Positions 46,780 to 55,984 of a stretch of 64,000 bases of DNA are shown here, in pieces. Within the stretch, counting starts at the first letter, position 1. The number at the start of each line of letters is the position of its first letter. Origin of the DNA: Neorhizobium sp. NCHU2750 (GTDB lineage: Bacteria; Pseudomonadota; Alphaproteobacteria; Rhizobiales; Rhizobiaceae); assembly GCF_003597675.1 (NCBI RefSeq), contig NZ_CP030827.1:62001-126000 (forward strand). Direction: 5' to 3'. The notes beneath the pieces are model-generated. The model did not search any database, had not been told where the DNA came from, and worked only from the letters and a program-made list of their open reading frames with translations. A program made the translations under genes and the position numbers.

Positions 46780-47766
46780 ATGGCGGAAGCAACTGTCGAG
46801 CTGAACGATCTCCGTTTTGCGGGAGATGACAGGGTCGTGCCTTTCCAGGTGGAAGGGCTCGACGTGCGTGGCCGTGCGGTGCAGATGGGGCCGATGCTGA
46901 ATGCCATCCTCGCCCGCCATGCCTATCCGGCACCGGTGGCGCGCTTGCTGGCCGAGGCGATCGTGCTGACGGCCCTGCTCGGAACCTCCCTCAAGTTCGA
47001 TGGCAAGTTCACGATCCAGACTAAGGGCAACGGCCCTGTCGATCTTCTGGTCGCCGATTTTTCGACGCCGGATGCACTGCGCGCCTACGCCCGTTACGAC
47101 GAGGATGCGCTCGCTGCCGCGATCAAGGACGGCAAGGTCTCCCCGCCCGAACTGCTTGGCGAGGGCGTGCTTGCCTTCACCATCGATCAGGGCAAGGGCA
47201 TGCAGCCCTATCAGGGCATCGTGCCGCTCGACGGTTCCTCGCTCGAAGAGATCGCCGGCGTCTATTTCCGCCAGTCGGAACAGATCCCGACGCGGGTGCG
47301 CCTTGGTGTGGCCGAGCTCTACGACCGCGATGCCGACGGCAAGCCGCGCCATAACTGGCGGGCCGGTGGCCTCATCGCCCAGTTTCTGCCGCAGGCACCG
47401 GAGCGCATGCGCCATCCCGATCTCCACGGCGGCGATGGCGACGAGCGCGAGACCGATGTGGCCGACGATGCCTGGAACGAGGCGCGCTCGCTGGTTGAGA
47501 CGATCGATACGGACGAGCTTACCGATCCGCAGGTCGCGATCGAGCGGCTGCTCTTCCGGCTTTTCCATGAGCGGGGCGTGAGGGTCTATGAGCCTCACTC
47601 CGTAGTCGACCGTTGCAGCTGCTCGCGCGACAAGATCAAGGGCGTTCTGGCAGGCTTTACGGCAGAAGAGATCGAGGCGAGCCAGGAAGATGACGCGATC
47701 TCCGTCACCTGCGAATTCTGCTCGACGACCTATCGGTATGAAGTGGCTGAGTTTGCTGCGGCCTGA
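46780..47766 (+). CDS. hslO: Redox-regulated chaperone Hsp33
   Basis: A 328-residue holdase activated by oxidation. The N-terminal chaperone core is followed by the C-terminal zinc switch: CSC (about 285) and CEFC (about 317), the conserved CxC...CxxC set. Oxidative stress releases zinc and unfolds the domain. The second of two adjacent ATGs (46780) is chosen because AAGGAG lies six bases before it. Arg operon downstream gene, separated by about 190 bases, so probably with its own promoter. Confidence 0.93.
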   Translation: MAEATVELNDLRFAGDDRVVPFQVEGLDVRGRAVQMGPMLNAILARHAYPAPVARLLAEAIVLTALLGTSLKFDGKFTIQTKGNGPVDLLVADFSTPDALRAYARYDEDALAAAIKDGKVSPPELLGEGVLAFTIDQGKGMQPYQGIVPLDGSSLEEIAGVYFRQSEQIPTRVRLGVAELYDRDADGKPRHNWRAGGLIAQFLPQAPERMRHPDLHGGDGDERETDVADDAWNEARSLVETIDTDELTDPQVAIERLLFRLFHERGVRVYEPHSVVDRCSCSRDKIKGVLAGFTAEEIEASQEDDAISVTCEFCSTTYRYEVAEFAAA

Positions 47767-47782
47767 GCGGGGCTTTTCGGGC

Positions 47783-48175
47783 TCAGTTCAGCACGCGGGT
47801 CTGCCCGGGTGAATCCAGCGAGAAGGCGGGGATGTCGACTTTGAACACCTCGCCTTCCTCGGTCTGCATGTCATAATGGCCGAACATCATGCCCGACGGC
47901 GTGTCGAGCGGGCAGCCGGAAGAGTATTCGTAGCTATCGCCCGGCTGCAGACGCGGTTGTTCGCCGACGACGCCGAGACCATCGACTTCGTCCACCAGTC
48001 CATTCTGGTCCGTGATGTGCCAATAGCGATGCACAAGCTTGACCGTATGGATCGAATGGTTCTCGATCACGATACGATAGCCCCAGACATAGCGGCTTTC
48101 TTCCGGGCTGGACTGTTCTTCGAGATAGTAGGGCTCGACAGCCACTTCTATATCTCTCGTCCGGGCGCGATACAT
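47783..48175 (-). CDS. apaG: ApaG (DUF525) protein
   Basis: A 130-residue immunoglobulin-like fold protein. The family block [27 protein letters not shown] and the [36 protein letters not shown] stretch are the DUF525 signature. Function is still debated (Mg2+/Co2+ related phenotypes in Salmonella; pyrophosphate binding reported). The start MYRART at 48175 is fixed by family alignment and GAGG nine bases upstream. It is convergent with hslO. Confidence 0.92.
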   Translation of the reverse strand: MYRARTRDIEVAVEPYYLEEQSSPEESRYVWGYRIVIENHSIHTVKLVHRYWHITDQNGLVDEVDGLGVVGEQPRLQPGDSYEYSSGCPLDTPSGMMFGHYDMQTEEGEVFKVDIPAFSLDSPGQTRVLN

Positions 48176-48288
48176 CGACAAATACCTCAACTCTAGTGAA
48201 TCGGATATCGTACAGGCCGGCACGAAGGTCAAGAAAACTCGCGGTTTACGCGAGAAACTGTGATGACTTCTTGAGATTAGGGATAACT

Positions 48289-48325
48289 GATATGGTGAAT
48301 CCGCCTGAGGCGAATTCACCATATC
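48289..48325. repeat. 37-base near-perfect palindrome between metZ and apaG
   Basis: Two 17-base arms (48289-48305 and 48309-48325) with a three-base loop. They pair except for one C-A pair, which becomes a G-U pair in minus-strand RNA. No T-run follows, so it is not a classic terminator. It may be a repeat, an RNA stabiliser or a protein site. Confidence 0.7.
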
Positions 48326-48341
48326 CGGTTTGTCGGGGCCC

Positions 48342-49520
48342 TTAGATCGAGGCGAGCGCCCTGGCGAAATCGTCCAGAAGGTCCTGATTGTCCTCGATGC
48401 CGGCGGAGAAGCGCACGGTTCCCGGCGAGATGCCGAGTTCGGCGCGGGCCTCGTCCGTCAGGTTCTTGTGCGTCGTCGTTGCGGGATGGGTGATCAGGCT
48501 GCGCGTATCGCCGAGATTGTTGGAAATGGTCACCACTTCCAGCGCGTTCTGCAGCTTGAAGGCCGCTTCCTTACCGCCCTTCAATTCGAAGCAGACCAGC
48601 GTCGATCCGCCCGACATCTGCTTGGCAATGATATCGGCCTGCGGATGGTCCTTGCGGCCCGGATAGATCACCTTCGCGACCTTGCTGCTGTCAGCGAGGA
48701 AGTCAGCTATCTTCGAGGCGTTTTCCGTTTGCTGCTTGACGCGCAGCGGCAGGGTTTCCAGGCCCTTGATCAGCGTCCAGGCGGTGAACGGCGACATGGC
48801 CGGGCCGGTATGGCGATAATAGTCCTGCAGGTGCTCGGTAACCCATTCCTTGTCGGAGAGTATGACGCCGGCAAGGCTGCGTCCCTGGCCGTCGATATGC
48901 TTGGTGGCCGAATAGACGACGATATGTGCACCGAGTTCCAGCGGTTTCTGGAAGAGCGGCGTGGCGAACACGTTGTCGACCACGACCTTGGCGCCGATCT
49001 GGTTGGCAAGCTTGGCAACGCCGGCAATGTCGACGATCTCGAGTGTCGGGTTGGTCGGGCTTTCGAGGAAGAATACCTTGGTGTTCTTCTGGATCGCCTT
49101 TTCCCAATTGGCGAGATCACGCCCGTCGACCAGCGTGCATTCGATACCGTAGCGGGGAGCGAGCGTCTCGACCACCCAGCGGCAGGAACCGAACAGCGCG
49201 CGGGCTGCGACGATATGATCGCCGGCTTTCAGCTGGCAGAGCAGGGCTGCCGAAACGGCGGCCATGCCGGATGCCGTGGCGCGGGCTTCTTCTGCACCTT
49301 CGAGCGCGCACATGCGCTTTTCGAACATGTCATTGGTCGGGCTGCCGTAGCGGGCATAGATATAGCCCTCGGTCTCGCCCTTGAAGCGGGCTTCAGCCGC
49401 TTCCGAATTGTCGTATGCAAAGCCCTGCGTCAGATAAATCGCTTCCGACATCTCGCCATATTGCGAGCGCAGCGTGCCGCCGTGAACGAGTGTGGTCGCC
49501 GGGCGAAATTTGTTTGTCAT
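48342..49520 (-). CDS. metZ: O-succinylhomoserine sulfhydrylase
   Basis: A 392-residue PLP enzyme of the Cys/Met metabolism family that makes homocysteine from an activated homoserine and sulfide. Visible are the [25 protein letters not shown] start, [43 protein letters not shown] and the PLP-lysine region [13 protein letters not shown]. The start MTNKFR at 49520 has GAGG upstream. A SAM-II riboswitch with a terminator lies directly in front of it. Confidence 0.95.
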   Translation of the reverse strand: MTNKFRPATTLVHGGTLRSQYGEMSEAIYLTQGFAYDNSEAAEARFKGETEGYIYARYGSPTNDMFEKRMCALEGAEEARATASGMAAVSAALLCQLKAGDHIVAARALFGSCRWVVETLAPRYGIECTLVDGRDLANWEKAIQKNTKVFFLESPTNPTLEIVDIAGVAKLANQIGAKVVVDNVFATPLFQKPLELGAHIVVYSATKHIDGQGRSLAGVILSDKEWVTEHLQDYYRHTGPAMSPFTAWTLIKGLETLPLRVKQQTENASKIADFLADSSKVAKVIYPGRKDHPQADIIAKQMSGGSTLVCFELKGGKEAAFKLQNALEVVTISNNLGDTRSLITHPATTTHKNLTDEARAELGISPGTVRFSAGIEDNQDLLDDFARALASI

Positions 49521-49540
49521 GTCAGTCCTCATTCCAAAAC

Positions 49541-49573
49541 AAAAAAAACCGGCCGCGAAAGCAGACCGGTTTT
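49541..49573 (-). terminator. Riboswitch-controlled terminator before metZ
   Basis: On the minus strand, AAAACCGG at 49573-49566 pairs with CCGGTTTT at 49552-49545, and an unbroken T-run follows. The same AACCGGTC can instead pair with GACCGG at 49585-49580 just after the riboswitch, forming an antiterminator. The two are mutually exclusive. Confidence 0.8.
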
Positions 49574-49583
49574 AAAAACCCGG

Positions 49584-49645
49584 TCTTTTTAGCCACTTGT
49601 TTAACGTGGCTGCAAGCCGACCGGCAAATCACCACGGGATAAAGC
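49584..49645 (-). ncRNA. SAM-II riboswitch of metZ
   Basis: The minus strand shows the SAM-II pattern: P1 arms built from CCGTGGTG and CAGCCACG, GATTTG in the loop, TTAAAC, and the closing GTGGCTAAAAAG that pairs with the CCAC/GCCAC side to make the pseudoknot. SAM-II is common before metA/metZ of alphaproteobacteria; with SAM bound, metZ expression drops. Confidence 0.93.
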
Positions 49646-49722
49646 TGCCTTACGCCTCGCATCTGCTTGCGTCAATGGCTCGCATTTGGTTTTGTCACCG
49701 CCACAAATTTGGAAGTGACATG

Positions 49723-50814
49723 ATGGCTCGCGACACGGGAATTCTGGCGGACCGCGCAATTGCGGACCTATTTGAAACGGGACGGCTGGTTTCCGAACGC
49801 GAACTGGACCGCGATCAGATCCAGCCGGCAAGCCTTGACCTGCGTCTCGGCGCCAAGGCTTTCCGCGTCCGCGCCTCCTTCATGCCGGGCCCCAACAGTC
49901 TCGTGGCCGACAAGCTCGACCGGCTGAGCCTGCATGTCGTCGACCTGTCGCATGGCGCGGTTCTGGAAACCGGCTGCGTCTATATCGTGCCGTTGATGGA
50001 AAGCCTCGACCTGCCGGCCACCATGTCGGCTTCGGCCAATCCGAAATCCTCCACCGGCCGCCTCGATATCTTCACCCGCGTCATCACCGATCACGCACAG
50101 GAATTCGACAAGATCCCGGCCGGCTATCGCGGCCCGCTCTATCTCGAAATCTCTCCGCGCACCTTCCCGATCGTTGCCCGCCAGGGTTCGCGCCTGTCGC
50201 AGATCCGCTTCCGCATCGGCAATGCGCTCCTGTCTGAACCGGAAGTCCTTCACCTGCATGAAACCGAAACGCTGGTCGCATCGACCAGGCCGAACGTGTC
50301 GGGTGGCGGCATTGCCCTGTCGATCGATCTGAAGGGCGATGCCAACGGCCTGATCGGCTATCGCGGCAAGCATCACACCGCCGTCGTCGATGTCGACAAG
50401 AAGGGCGAGCACGATGTCTTCGATTTCTGGGAGCCTCTCTATAGCCGCGGCCGCAACGAACTGATCCTCGATCCGGATGAGTTCTACATCCTCGTTTCCC
50501 GCGAAGCCGTGCATGTGCCGCCGCTTTACGCGGCCGAAATGACCCCCTTCGATCCGCTGGTCGGCGAGTTCCGCGTTCATTATGCCGGCTTCTTCGATCC
50601 CGGCTTCGGACATGAAGCCGCAGGCGGCCGCGGCAGCCGCGCCGTGCTGGAAGTGCGCAGCCACGAAGTGCCCTTCATCCTGGAAGACGGCCAGATCGTC
50701 GGGCGGCTCGTCTACGAGCACATGCTGGAAAAGCCTCAGGGCCTCTACGGCACCGGCCTTGGCTCGAATTATCAGGCGCAGGGCCTCAAGCTTTCCAAGC
50801 ATTTCCGCGGCTGA
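49723..50814 (+). CDS. dcd: 2'-Deoxycytidine 5'-triphosphate deaminase (Dcd-type)
   Basis: A 363-residue protein, about twice the length of standard Dcd, with two dUTPase-like trimer-fold halves. The first half has PASLDLRLGAKAFRVRASF, TMSASANPKSSTGRLD and ITDHAQEFDKIPAGYRGPLYLEISP (nucleotide-site segments). The second half has FDFWEPLYSRGRNELILDPDEFYI. This long form is common in alphaproteobacteria and is annotated as dCTP deaminase, supplying dUTP for dTMP synthesis. Two adjacent ATGs exist (49720, 49723); the second is better spaced from GGAAG. Confidence 0.9.
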   Translation: MARDTGILADRAIADLFETGRLVSERELDRDQIQPASLDLRLGAKAFRVRASFMPGPNSLVADKLDRLSLHVVDLSHGAVLETGCVYIVPLMESLDLPATMSASANPKSSTGRLDIFTRVITDHAQEFDKIPAGYRGPLYLEISPRTFPIVARQGSRLSQIRFRIGNALLSEPEVLHLHETETLVASTRPNVSGGGIALSIDLKGDANGLIGYRGKHHTAVVDVDKKGEHDVFDFWEPLYSRGRNELILDPDEFYILVSREAVHVPPLYAAEMTPFDPLVGEFRVHYAGFFDPGFGHEAAGGRGSRAVLEVRSHEVPFILEDGQIVGRLVYEHMLEKPQGLYGTGLGSNYQAQGLKLSKHFRG

Positions 50815-50929
50815 TCACCACATCCGTGGCAGCCTTGCCGTGATGCCGCAGCAATTCATTCTTCGACCTGCCGCCCATCGAAGCGGCCTTGACAGAGCCG
50901 GCGGCTTGTTGGAAACCTCACATCTGCAA

Positions 50930-51003
50930 GCGGGTGTAGCTCAATGGTAGAGCAGCAGCTTCCCAAGCTGAATACGAGGGTTCGATTCCCTTCACCCGCT
51001 CCA
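50930..51003 (+). tRNA. tRNA-Gly (anticodon CCC)
   Basis: A 74-base cloverleaf with encoded CCA. The acceptor stem is GCGGGTG / CACCCGC, the loop TTCCCAA places CCC at the anticodon, and the T-arm GGGTTCGATTCCC is intact. The lowest anticodon-stem pair is a G-A mismatch. The rest resembles other bacterial Gly(CCC) tRNAs. Confidence 0.95.
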
Positions 51004-51026
51004 GCCTTCTTTGGCCTCTGCGCCCC

Positions 51027-51944
51027 TCAGTCTAGCTTGATCGTCGCCCGTTCGACAAAATCCTTCATCGCATCATCCGCGACCGGATCCGTTTCCAGGT
51101 GGTCGATGATCGACAGGGATTTGGCCCGGTAGGCCTCGGTCGAGGCATCGTAGGAAATGCCGCGGTTGATCTTTCGGGAAAATTCCTCGCGCGAGCGGCC
51201 GTAATAGTGATTGAGCTGGATGAAGCTGGAGGAATAGAAGCCTGCTTCCTTGCGGCTCCGTCGGTCGAAAATCTTGCCTGCGTCATTCGAGGTCTTGTTG
51301 CCGAAGGTCCTCGTCTGGAAATGATGCACGGAAACATGCGTCACTTCGGTCGGATCGACGATGCATTTGAAGTTGAGCGCATGCGGATGGCGATACATCG
51401 GATCCCTGGCCCGCATCGTATAGGCCTGCGTGACGGGCAGGGCGGGCCGCGTTTCATGGCCGCCATGGCCGAACATGTGCCACGGCAGCGAGATATTCGG
51501 GAAGCCGCCGGCTCCAGTCAGAGCCTCCTCAAGCGTCAGTCCGGTTTTCGGCAGCAGGAATTCATCGGCATCGATGAAGGCCATCCATTCGAACTGGCCG
51601 CCGAAATTCACGATCGCATGCGCATAGGCGACCGTCTGGGCATTGATGATTTCCTCGGTGGCCTCGTCGCGCATGCGCATCGACCACGGGATGATGGTCA
51701 CCTCGTCTTCCGACAGCGTCTGTCGGACGAGATCGAACGTTCCGTCCGAAGAGCCGTCATTATAGAGAAAGAAGTGGCGCACGCCCACAGCCCTGTGGAA
51801 GCGCAGCCATTCGACGATGTAGTTTGCCTCGTTCTTGATCCAGCAGACGATCGCAATGCCATGCCTGTCCGCCTGCGGCTTCGGCGGCGTGATGCCGATC
51901 TCTCTGGTGACGTGGCGCGGACGCTTGAATCCGAAAAATCGCAT
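51027..51944 (-). CDS. GT92/GT2-type glycosyltransferase
   Basis: A 305-residue glycosyltransferase. The donor-side segment IVCWIKNEANYIVEWLRFHRAVGVRHFFLYNDGSSDGT and the DxD-like FIDADEFLL (Asp pair for metal-nucleotide sugar) are visible, followed by NISLPWHMFGHGGH and the C-terminal KSLSIIDHLE segment. It resembles the GT92-like (DUF23-type) family of bacterial surface-glycan transferases. The start at 51944 (MRFFGF) is chosen for GAGGGG upstream; the frame is open further. Divergent from another glycosyltransferase gene. Confidence 0.85.
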   Translation of the reverse strand: MRFFGFKRPRHVTREIGITPPKPQADRHGIAIVCWIKNEANYIVEWLRFHRAVGVRHFFLYNDGSSDGTFDLVRQTLSEDEVTIIPWSMRMRDEATEEIINAQTVAYAHAIVNFGGQFEWMAFIDADEFLLPKTGLTLEEALTGAGGFPNISLPWHMFGHGGHETRPALPVTQAYTMRARDPMYRHPHALNFKCIVDPTEVTHVSVHHFQTRTFGNKTSNDAGKIFDRRSRKEAGFYSSSFIQLNHYYGRSREEFSRKINRGISYDASTEAYRAKSLSIIDHLETDPVADDAMKDFVERATIKLD

Positions 51945-52140
51945 GGGCCCCTCGGCGCTCGGACGAGGCGAGCGCGCTTGTATTTCCAACGCCAGTCGAA
52001 TACAGCCCCCCACGAAGGAAGACAAGCGATGCAGCCGGCAGCGCGGTCTTCGTATCGGCGCAGGAAAGCATTGTGCTGCGGGGTCTGCGAAGCAGCCTCG
52101 CGCATGGGCCTGGTATCAACCGGAAGATGGGTGTGCGTGC

Positions 52141-53004
52141 ATGAGTTCAGCAGAGAGTTCGACAATGAGTTCTGCAATTCTGGCAGCAAGTGGTGGCGTC
52201 AAGCAGGTCATCTGCATCAGCTGGGGCACGAAATACGGCGCCCCCTTCATCAACCGCCTCTACAACATGGTCGAGCGTAACATCACGCCGCCCTTCACCT
52301 TCACCTGCTTCACCGATAACCGCGAGGGCCTGCATCCCGGCATTCTCTGCGAGGACCTGCCGCCGATCGGCGTCGAGATGCCGGTCAACACCCGCGGCAT
52401 CTGGCCGAAATCGCGCCTCTGGGGCCCCGAACTCGGCTCGCTCAAGGGCGCCGTCCTGTTCCTCGACCTGGATTTGGTGATCGTTTCCTCGCTCGATCCC
52501 TTCTTCGAGCTCGGCGGTCCCGATGACGTCGTTCTGGCGAAGAACCAGACGACACCGTTCGAGCGGCTCGGTCAGACCTCGCTGTTCCGCTTCCCGGTCG
52601 GCAAGCTCGTGCCGCTGCAGGAGAAGTTCAAGGAAAACCCGCAATGGGTGGCCGATACCTACCGGTTCGAGCAGCGCTATGTCAGCCGCTGCGCACCGGG
52701 CGGCATCAAGCTCTTCCCGCGTAAATGGGTGCTGCATTTCCGACAGGATTGCCGCTGGCCGTTTCCGCTCAACTATTTCCTCGCACCCCGGCTGCCGTCG
52801 AGCGCCCGCGTTGTGATCTTCCCGCGCGGGCTCTTGCCCCAGCATGCGATCGAGGGGCGATACGGCTCCAGCGCTCCTGCGCAAACGCCGCTGCAGCATG
52901 TTGCCGGTGTGTTCAACAAGGAGAAGCGCCGCAAGAAGGGCTTCTTCCAGTATTTGCGTCACTACATCCTGCCGACAAAGTGGGTCGCGGATCACTGGCG
53001 CTGA
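52141..53004 (+). CDS. GT8-like glycosyltransferase
   Basis: A 287-residue protein. The N-terminal part contains VICISWGTKYGAPFINRLYNMVERNITPPFTFTCFTDN, and the central VLFLDLDLVIVSSLDPFFEL holds the DxD metal-binding motif. The layout resembles family 8-type sugar transferases. Acceptor and donor are unknown. It is divergent from the GT92-like gene, so the two may act on one glycan. Start 52141 or 52165; neither has a strong ribosome binding site. Confidence 0.75.
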   Translation: MSSAESSTMSSAILAASGGVKQVICISWGTKYGAPFINRLYNMVERNITPPFTFTCFTDNREGLHPGILCEDLPPIGVEMPVNTRGIWPKSRLWGPELGSLKGAVLFLDLDLVIVSSLDPFFELGGPDDVVLAKNQTTPFERLGQTSLFRFPVGKLVPLQEKFKENPQWVADTYRFEQRYVSRCAPGGIKLFPRKWVLHFRQDCRWPFPLNYFLAPRLPSSARVVIFPRGLLPQHAIEGRYGSSAPAQTPLQHVAGVFNKEKRRKKGFFQYLRHYILPTKWVADHWR

Positions 53005-53016
53005 TATCGGCCCCGT

Positions 53017-53853
53017 TCAGGCCGCGGTTATCGTGTGGTGCCGCCCGAGCGGCAGCATCATCGGTCGGCCGCAGGTCGGGTCGGTGATCACGCGGCTCTG
53101 AAGCCCGAAGACTTCCCTGACATTGTCTTCCGTCAGCACGGCTTCGGGAGTGCCCGCATCATGGATGCGGCCTTGCGCCATCGCCACCAGATGATCGGCA
53201 TAGCGGGCCGCAAGGTTGAGGTCGTGCAGCACCATCACGATCGTCGTGCCGCGTGCCCGGTTGAGATCGGTCAGAAGGTCGAGCACCTCGATCTGGTGGT
53301 TGATGTCAAGAAAGGTCGTCGGCTCGTCGAGAAGCAGGATATCCGTCTCCTGCGCCAGCGCCATGGCGATCCACACCCTTTGCCGCTGGCCGCCGGAAAG
53401 CTCGTCCACCGGCCTGTCGGCCAGATCGGCGGTCTTGGTCGCGTCGAGCGCCGCTTGCACCGCCTCGTCGTCCTTCCGTGTCCAGCGGGAAAAAAGCCCC
53501 TGATGCGGATGGCGCCCTCGGCCGACGAGATCGGCGACCGTGATCCCCTCCGGCGCGATCGGCGATTGCGGCAGCAGGCCGAGAACACGGGCAAGGTCGC
53601 GCGGCGGCATCCGGTGCACTGATTTTCCGTCCAGCAGAACCTGGCCGCCGCGTGGCGCCAAAAGCCGCGACATCGATCTTAGAAGCGTGGACTTGCCGCA
53701 GGCATTTGCGCCGACGATGACCGTGATCCTGCCCGGTGGCACGGCGATGTCGAGGTCGCTCAGGATGTCGCTATCGCCATAACCGGCGGAAAGCTTGATG
53801 GCGTCCAGAGTATGTGTGGGCCGAGTATTGGTGGGCAGAGTATGACCGGTCAT
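53017..53853 (-). CDS. Siderophore ABC transporter ATPase
   Basis: A 278-residue FecE/FhuC-type ATPase. Walker A is GANACGKST, the signature is LSGGQRQRVWIAMALAQ, Walker B is ILLLDEPTTFLD, and the H-loop is VMVLHDLNLAARYAD. These residues and the neighbouring permeases show it powers iron-siderophore import. The start overlaps the upstream permease by four bases. It converges with the GT8-like gene with only 12 bases between stops. Confidence 0.93.
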   Translation of the reverse strand: MTGHTLPTNTRPTHTLDAIKLSAGYGDSDILSDLDIAVPPGRITVIVGANACGKSTLLRSMSRLLAPRGGQVLLDGKSVHRMPPRDLARVLGLLPQSPIAPEGITVADLVGRGRHPHQGLFSRWTRKDDEAVQAALDATKTADLADRPVDELSGGQRQRVWIAMALAQETDILLLDEPTTFLDINHQIEVLDLLTDLNRARGTTIVMVLHDLNLAARYADHLVAMAQGRIHDAGTPEAVLTEDNVREVFGLQSRVITDPTCGRPMMLPLGRHHTITAA

Positions 53854-54938
53854 AGCGAGCCTCCGGCCCGGTTTACGCGAATGATGAGATAGATCAGGTA
53901 GGGCGCACCGAGTGCGCCGGTGACGACCCCGACGGGATAGCGGCTGAACAACAGGAACTGACCCGCATAGTCTCCCGCCAGAACCAGAAGCGCCCCGACC
54001 AGCGCCGCCGGCAAAAGCAACGGCCCGCTATCGCCGACGACCCGGGCCGCGATTGGTCCGGAGAGAAAGGCGACAAAGGCGATCGGTCCGGTTACCGCTG
54101 TCGAGCAGGCGATCAGCCCGACGGTGGCGAGGATGACCATCGCGCGCGTGGCCGATACCCTGACGCCAAGCGCGGCCGCCATGTCGTCGCCGAGCCTCAG
54201 TGCCTCGATATCGCGCCCGCGGGCGATCAGCAGACCGCCGAACACGGCAAGTGCGAGAGCAAGCGTGATGGACTGCCCAAGCTGCGCACCGTTGACGCTT
54301 CCGGTCAGCCAGCGCATCGCTTCCTGCAGGCTCCAGGCGGGCGCCTGCGACAGGATATAGGAGACCACGCTTTCCAGCATGGCCGACACGCCGATACCGA
54401 CAAGGATGAGGCGCGTTCCGGCCACGCCATTGCGGAACGAAAGCCCATAGACCGCGAGCGCCACGCCAAGTCCGGCCGAGACGGCCAGAACCGAGACGAT
54501 CGGCCCCTTCAGCGACAGGACGACGATGGCAAACACAGCTGCGGCACTGGCACCGGAGCTGATGCCGACAATGTCGGGGCTCGCCAGCGGATTGCGCAGC
54601 ATGGTCTGGAATGCCACGCCACCCAGCCCGAAGCTCAGCCCCGCCAGCACGCAGAGCACGGCGCGCGGCAGCCGAAGCTGGCCGACGGTGAAGCTTGCGC
54701 CCGGCACGGTCTCGCCCATCAGCACGCGCAGGACCTCGCCGGGCGGCGTGAACGACTGCCCGAGGCAAAGCGTCAGCGCAAAGACGGCGACGATCAGCAT
54801 CGCAAGTATCGCGAGGATCGCCCGGTATTTCCGCCGCCGCCTATGCCGATTGGCGATGATGATGCCAAGCGTGTTCGCTGGGGCAGGGCCAGGATCAGCG
54901 GCCGGGGAAATAGAGGGTGAAATTGGTGTGGAGGACAT
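53850..54938 (-). CDS. Siderophore ABC permease (FecCD family), second subunit
   Basis: A 362-residue permease with about nine hydrophobic helices after a charged N-terminal region. FecCD signatures are LRLPRAVLCVLAGLSFGLGGVAFQTMLRNPLASPDIVGISSGASAAAV and RMLLG-like/GPIAFVAFLSGPIAARVVG. The start at 54938 is ATG; a GTG nine bases upstream overlaps the preceding permease stop by four bases (GTGA) and may be the real one. The frame is open far upstream, but that part is the reading-frame shadow of the first permease. Confidence 0.92.
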   Translation of the reverse strand: MSSTPISPSISPAADPGPAPANTLGIIIANRHRRRRKYRAILAILAMLIVAVFALTLCLGQSFTPPGEVLRVLMGETVPGASFTVGQLRLPRAVLCVLAGLSFGLGGVAFQTMLRNPLASPDIVGISSGASAAAVFAIVVLSLKGPIVSVLAVSAGLGVALAVYGLSFRNGVAGTRLILVGIGVSAMLESVVSYILSQAPAWSLQEAMRWLTGSVNGAQLGQSITLALALAVFGGLLIARGRDIEALRLGDDMAAALGVRVSATRAMVILATVGLIACSTAVTGPIAFVAFLSGPIAARVVGDSGPLLLPAALVGALLVLAGDYAGQFLLFSRYPVGVVTGALGAPYLIYLIIRVNRAGGSL

Positions 54939-54943
54939 ACCGG

Positions 54944-55984
54944 TCACAGGTCGCGTACCCTCTGGCGCCGGACGATCCAGATGAAGAACGGTGCGCCGAT
55001 GAGTGCCGTAATAATGCCGACATTGATCTCGGCCGGCCGCGCCACGATACGGCCGACGATATCGGCGGCGAGAAGAAGTGCTGCACCGCCGAGTGCCGAG
55101 AATGGCAGGAGCCAGCGGTGATCGACCCCGGTAAGCAGCCGGCAGACATGCGGCACGACGAGGCCGAGGAAGCCGATCGGGCCGCAGACCGCTGTCGTGG
55201 CGCCACAGAGCAGGATGGCGCCGAGCGAGGCGAAGCCACGCGCAAACGCCACCCGCTCGCCGAGACCGGCCGCGAGCTCGTCTCCGAGCGCCAGCGAATT
55301 CAGCTTGCGGGCAGAAAGCAGGCTGATGGCGAAGCCGACCGCGAGAAACGGCAGGACGGGATCGATCCGCTCGAATGTCGCGCCACCCACGCCGCCGATC
55401 TGCCATGAGCGGATGCCGCCGGCAATATCTGCGCGCGGCAGCACGATGGCGATCACCAGCGAGGAAAAGGCAACCGAGGTGGCAGCACCCGCAAGCGCAA
55501 GCTTCAGCGGCGTCGCCCCGCCGCGTCCGAGCGAGCCGACCGTGTAGACGAAGATCGCTGCCAGCGCCGCACCGGCAATCGCCGTCCAGATATAGGCGGA
55601 AGCCGAAGCCATGTTGTACCACGCCACACCGACGACGACGGCAAGCGACGCTCCCATGTTGACGCCGAGAATACCCGGATCGGCAAGCGGATTGCGTGTC
55701 ACACCCTGCATCACGGCACCGGCGAGCCCGAGTGCCGCTCCTGCAAGCAGCGCCAGCAGCGTGCGCGGTATGCGCAGGGATACGGCCGACTGGCCGATCG
55801 TGTCGACATGACCATCAAGCGCCAGCCTGATGTCGCCCCAGCCGACATCCCGCGTCCCCACGGTCACGGAGAGGGTGCAAAGGACAAGCAGCAGCCCGCA
55901 AAGCGCGATCAGCCAGAGACCGCGTTGTGCACGACCCGAAGCGATGGCTGGTCTCGCCGTCGATGACAGTCCGCGGGTGGTCAT
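54944..55984 (-). CDS. Siderophore ABC permease (FecCD family), first subunit
   Basis: A 346-residue permease. It has the FecCD pattern LRIPRTLLALLAGAALGLAGAVMQGVTRNPLADPGILGVNMGASLAVV, a coupling loop near LGDELAAGLGERVAFARGF and the GPIGFLGLVVPHVCRLLTGVDHRWLLPFSALGGAALLLAADIVGR segment. About nine helices. The start overlaps the binding-protein stop (ATGA), so the genes are translationally coupled. Confidence 0.93.
   Translation of the reverse strand: MTTRGLSSTARPAIASGRAQRGLWLIALCGLLLVLCTLSVTVGTRDVGWGDIRLALDGHVDTIGQSAVSLRIPRTLLALLAGAALGLAGAVMQGVTRNPLADPGILGVNMGASLAVVVGVAWYNMASASAYIWTAIAGAALAAIFVYTVGSLGRGGATPLKLALAGAATSVAFSSLVIAIVLPRADIAGGIRSWQIGGVGGATFERIDPVLPFLAVGFAISLLSARKLNSLALGDELAAGLGERVAFARGFASLGAILLCGATTAVCGPIGFLGLVVPHVCRLLTGVDHRWLLPFSALGGAALLLAADIVGRIVARPAEINVGIITALIGAPFFIWIVRRQRVRDL

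Noticed and set aside
13204..51003. tRNA genes as insertion sites of mobile elements
   Set aside because: No integrase, transposase or direct repeat of a tRNA end was found near any of the three tRNA genes.
54939..55622. Upstream extension of the second siderophore permease
   Set aside because: The residues are a shifted-frame reading of the first permease; the hydrophobic permease begins at MSSTPIS, with a coupled start next to the preceding stop.
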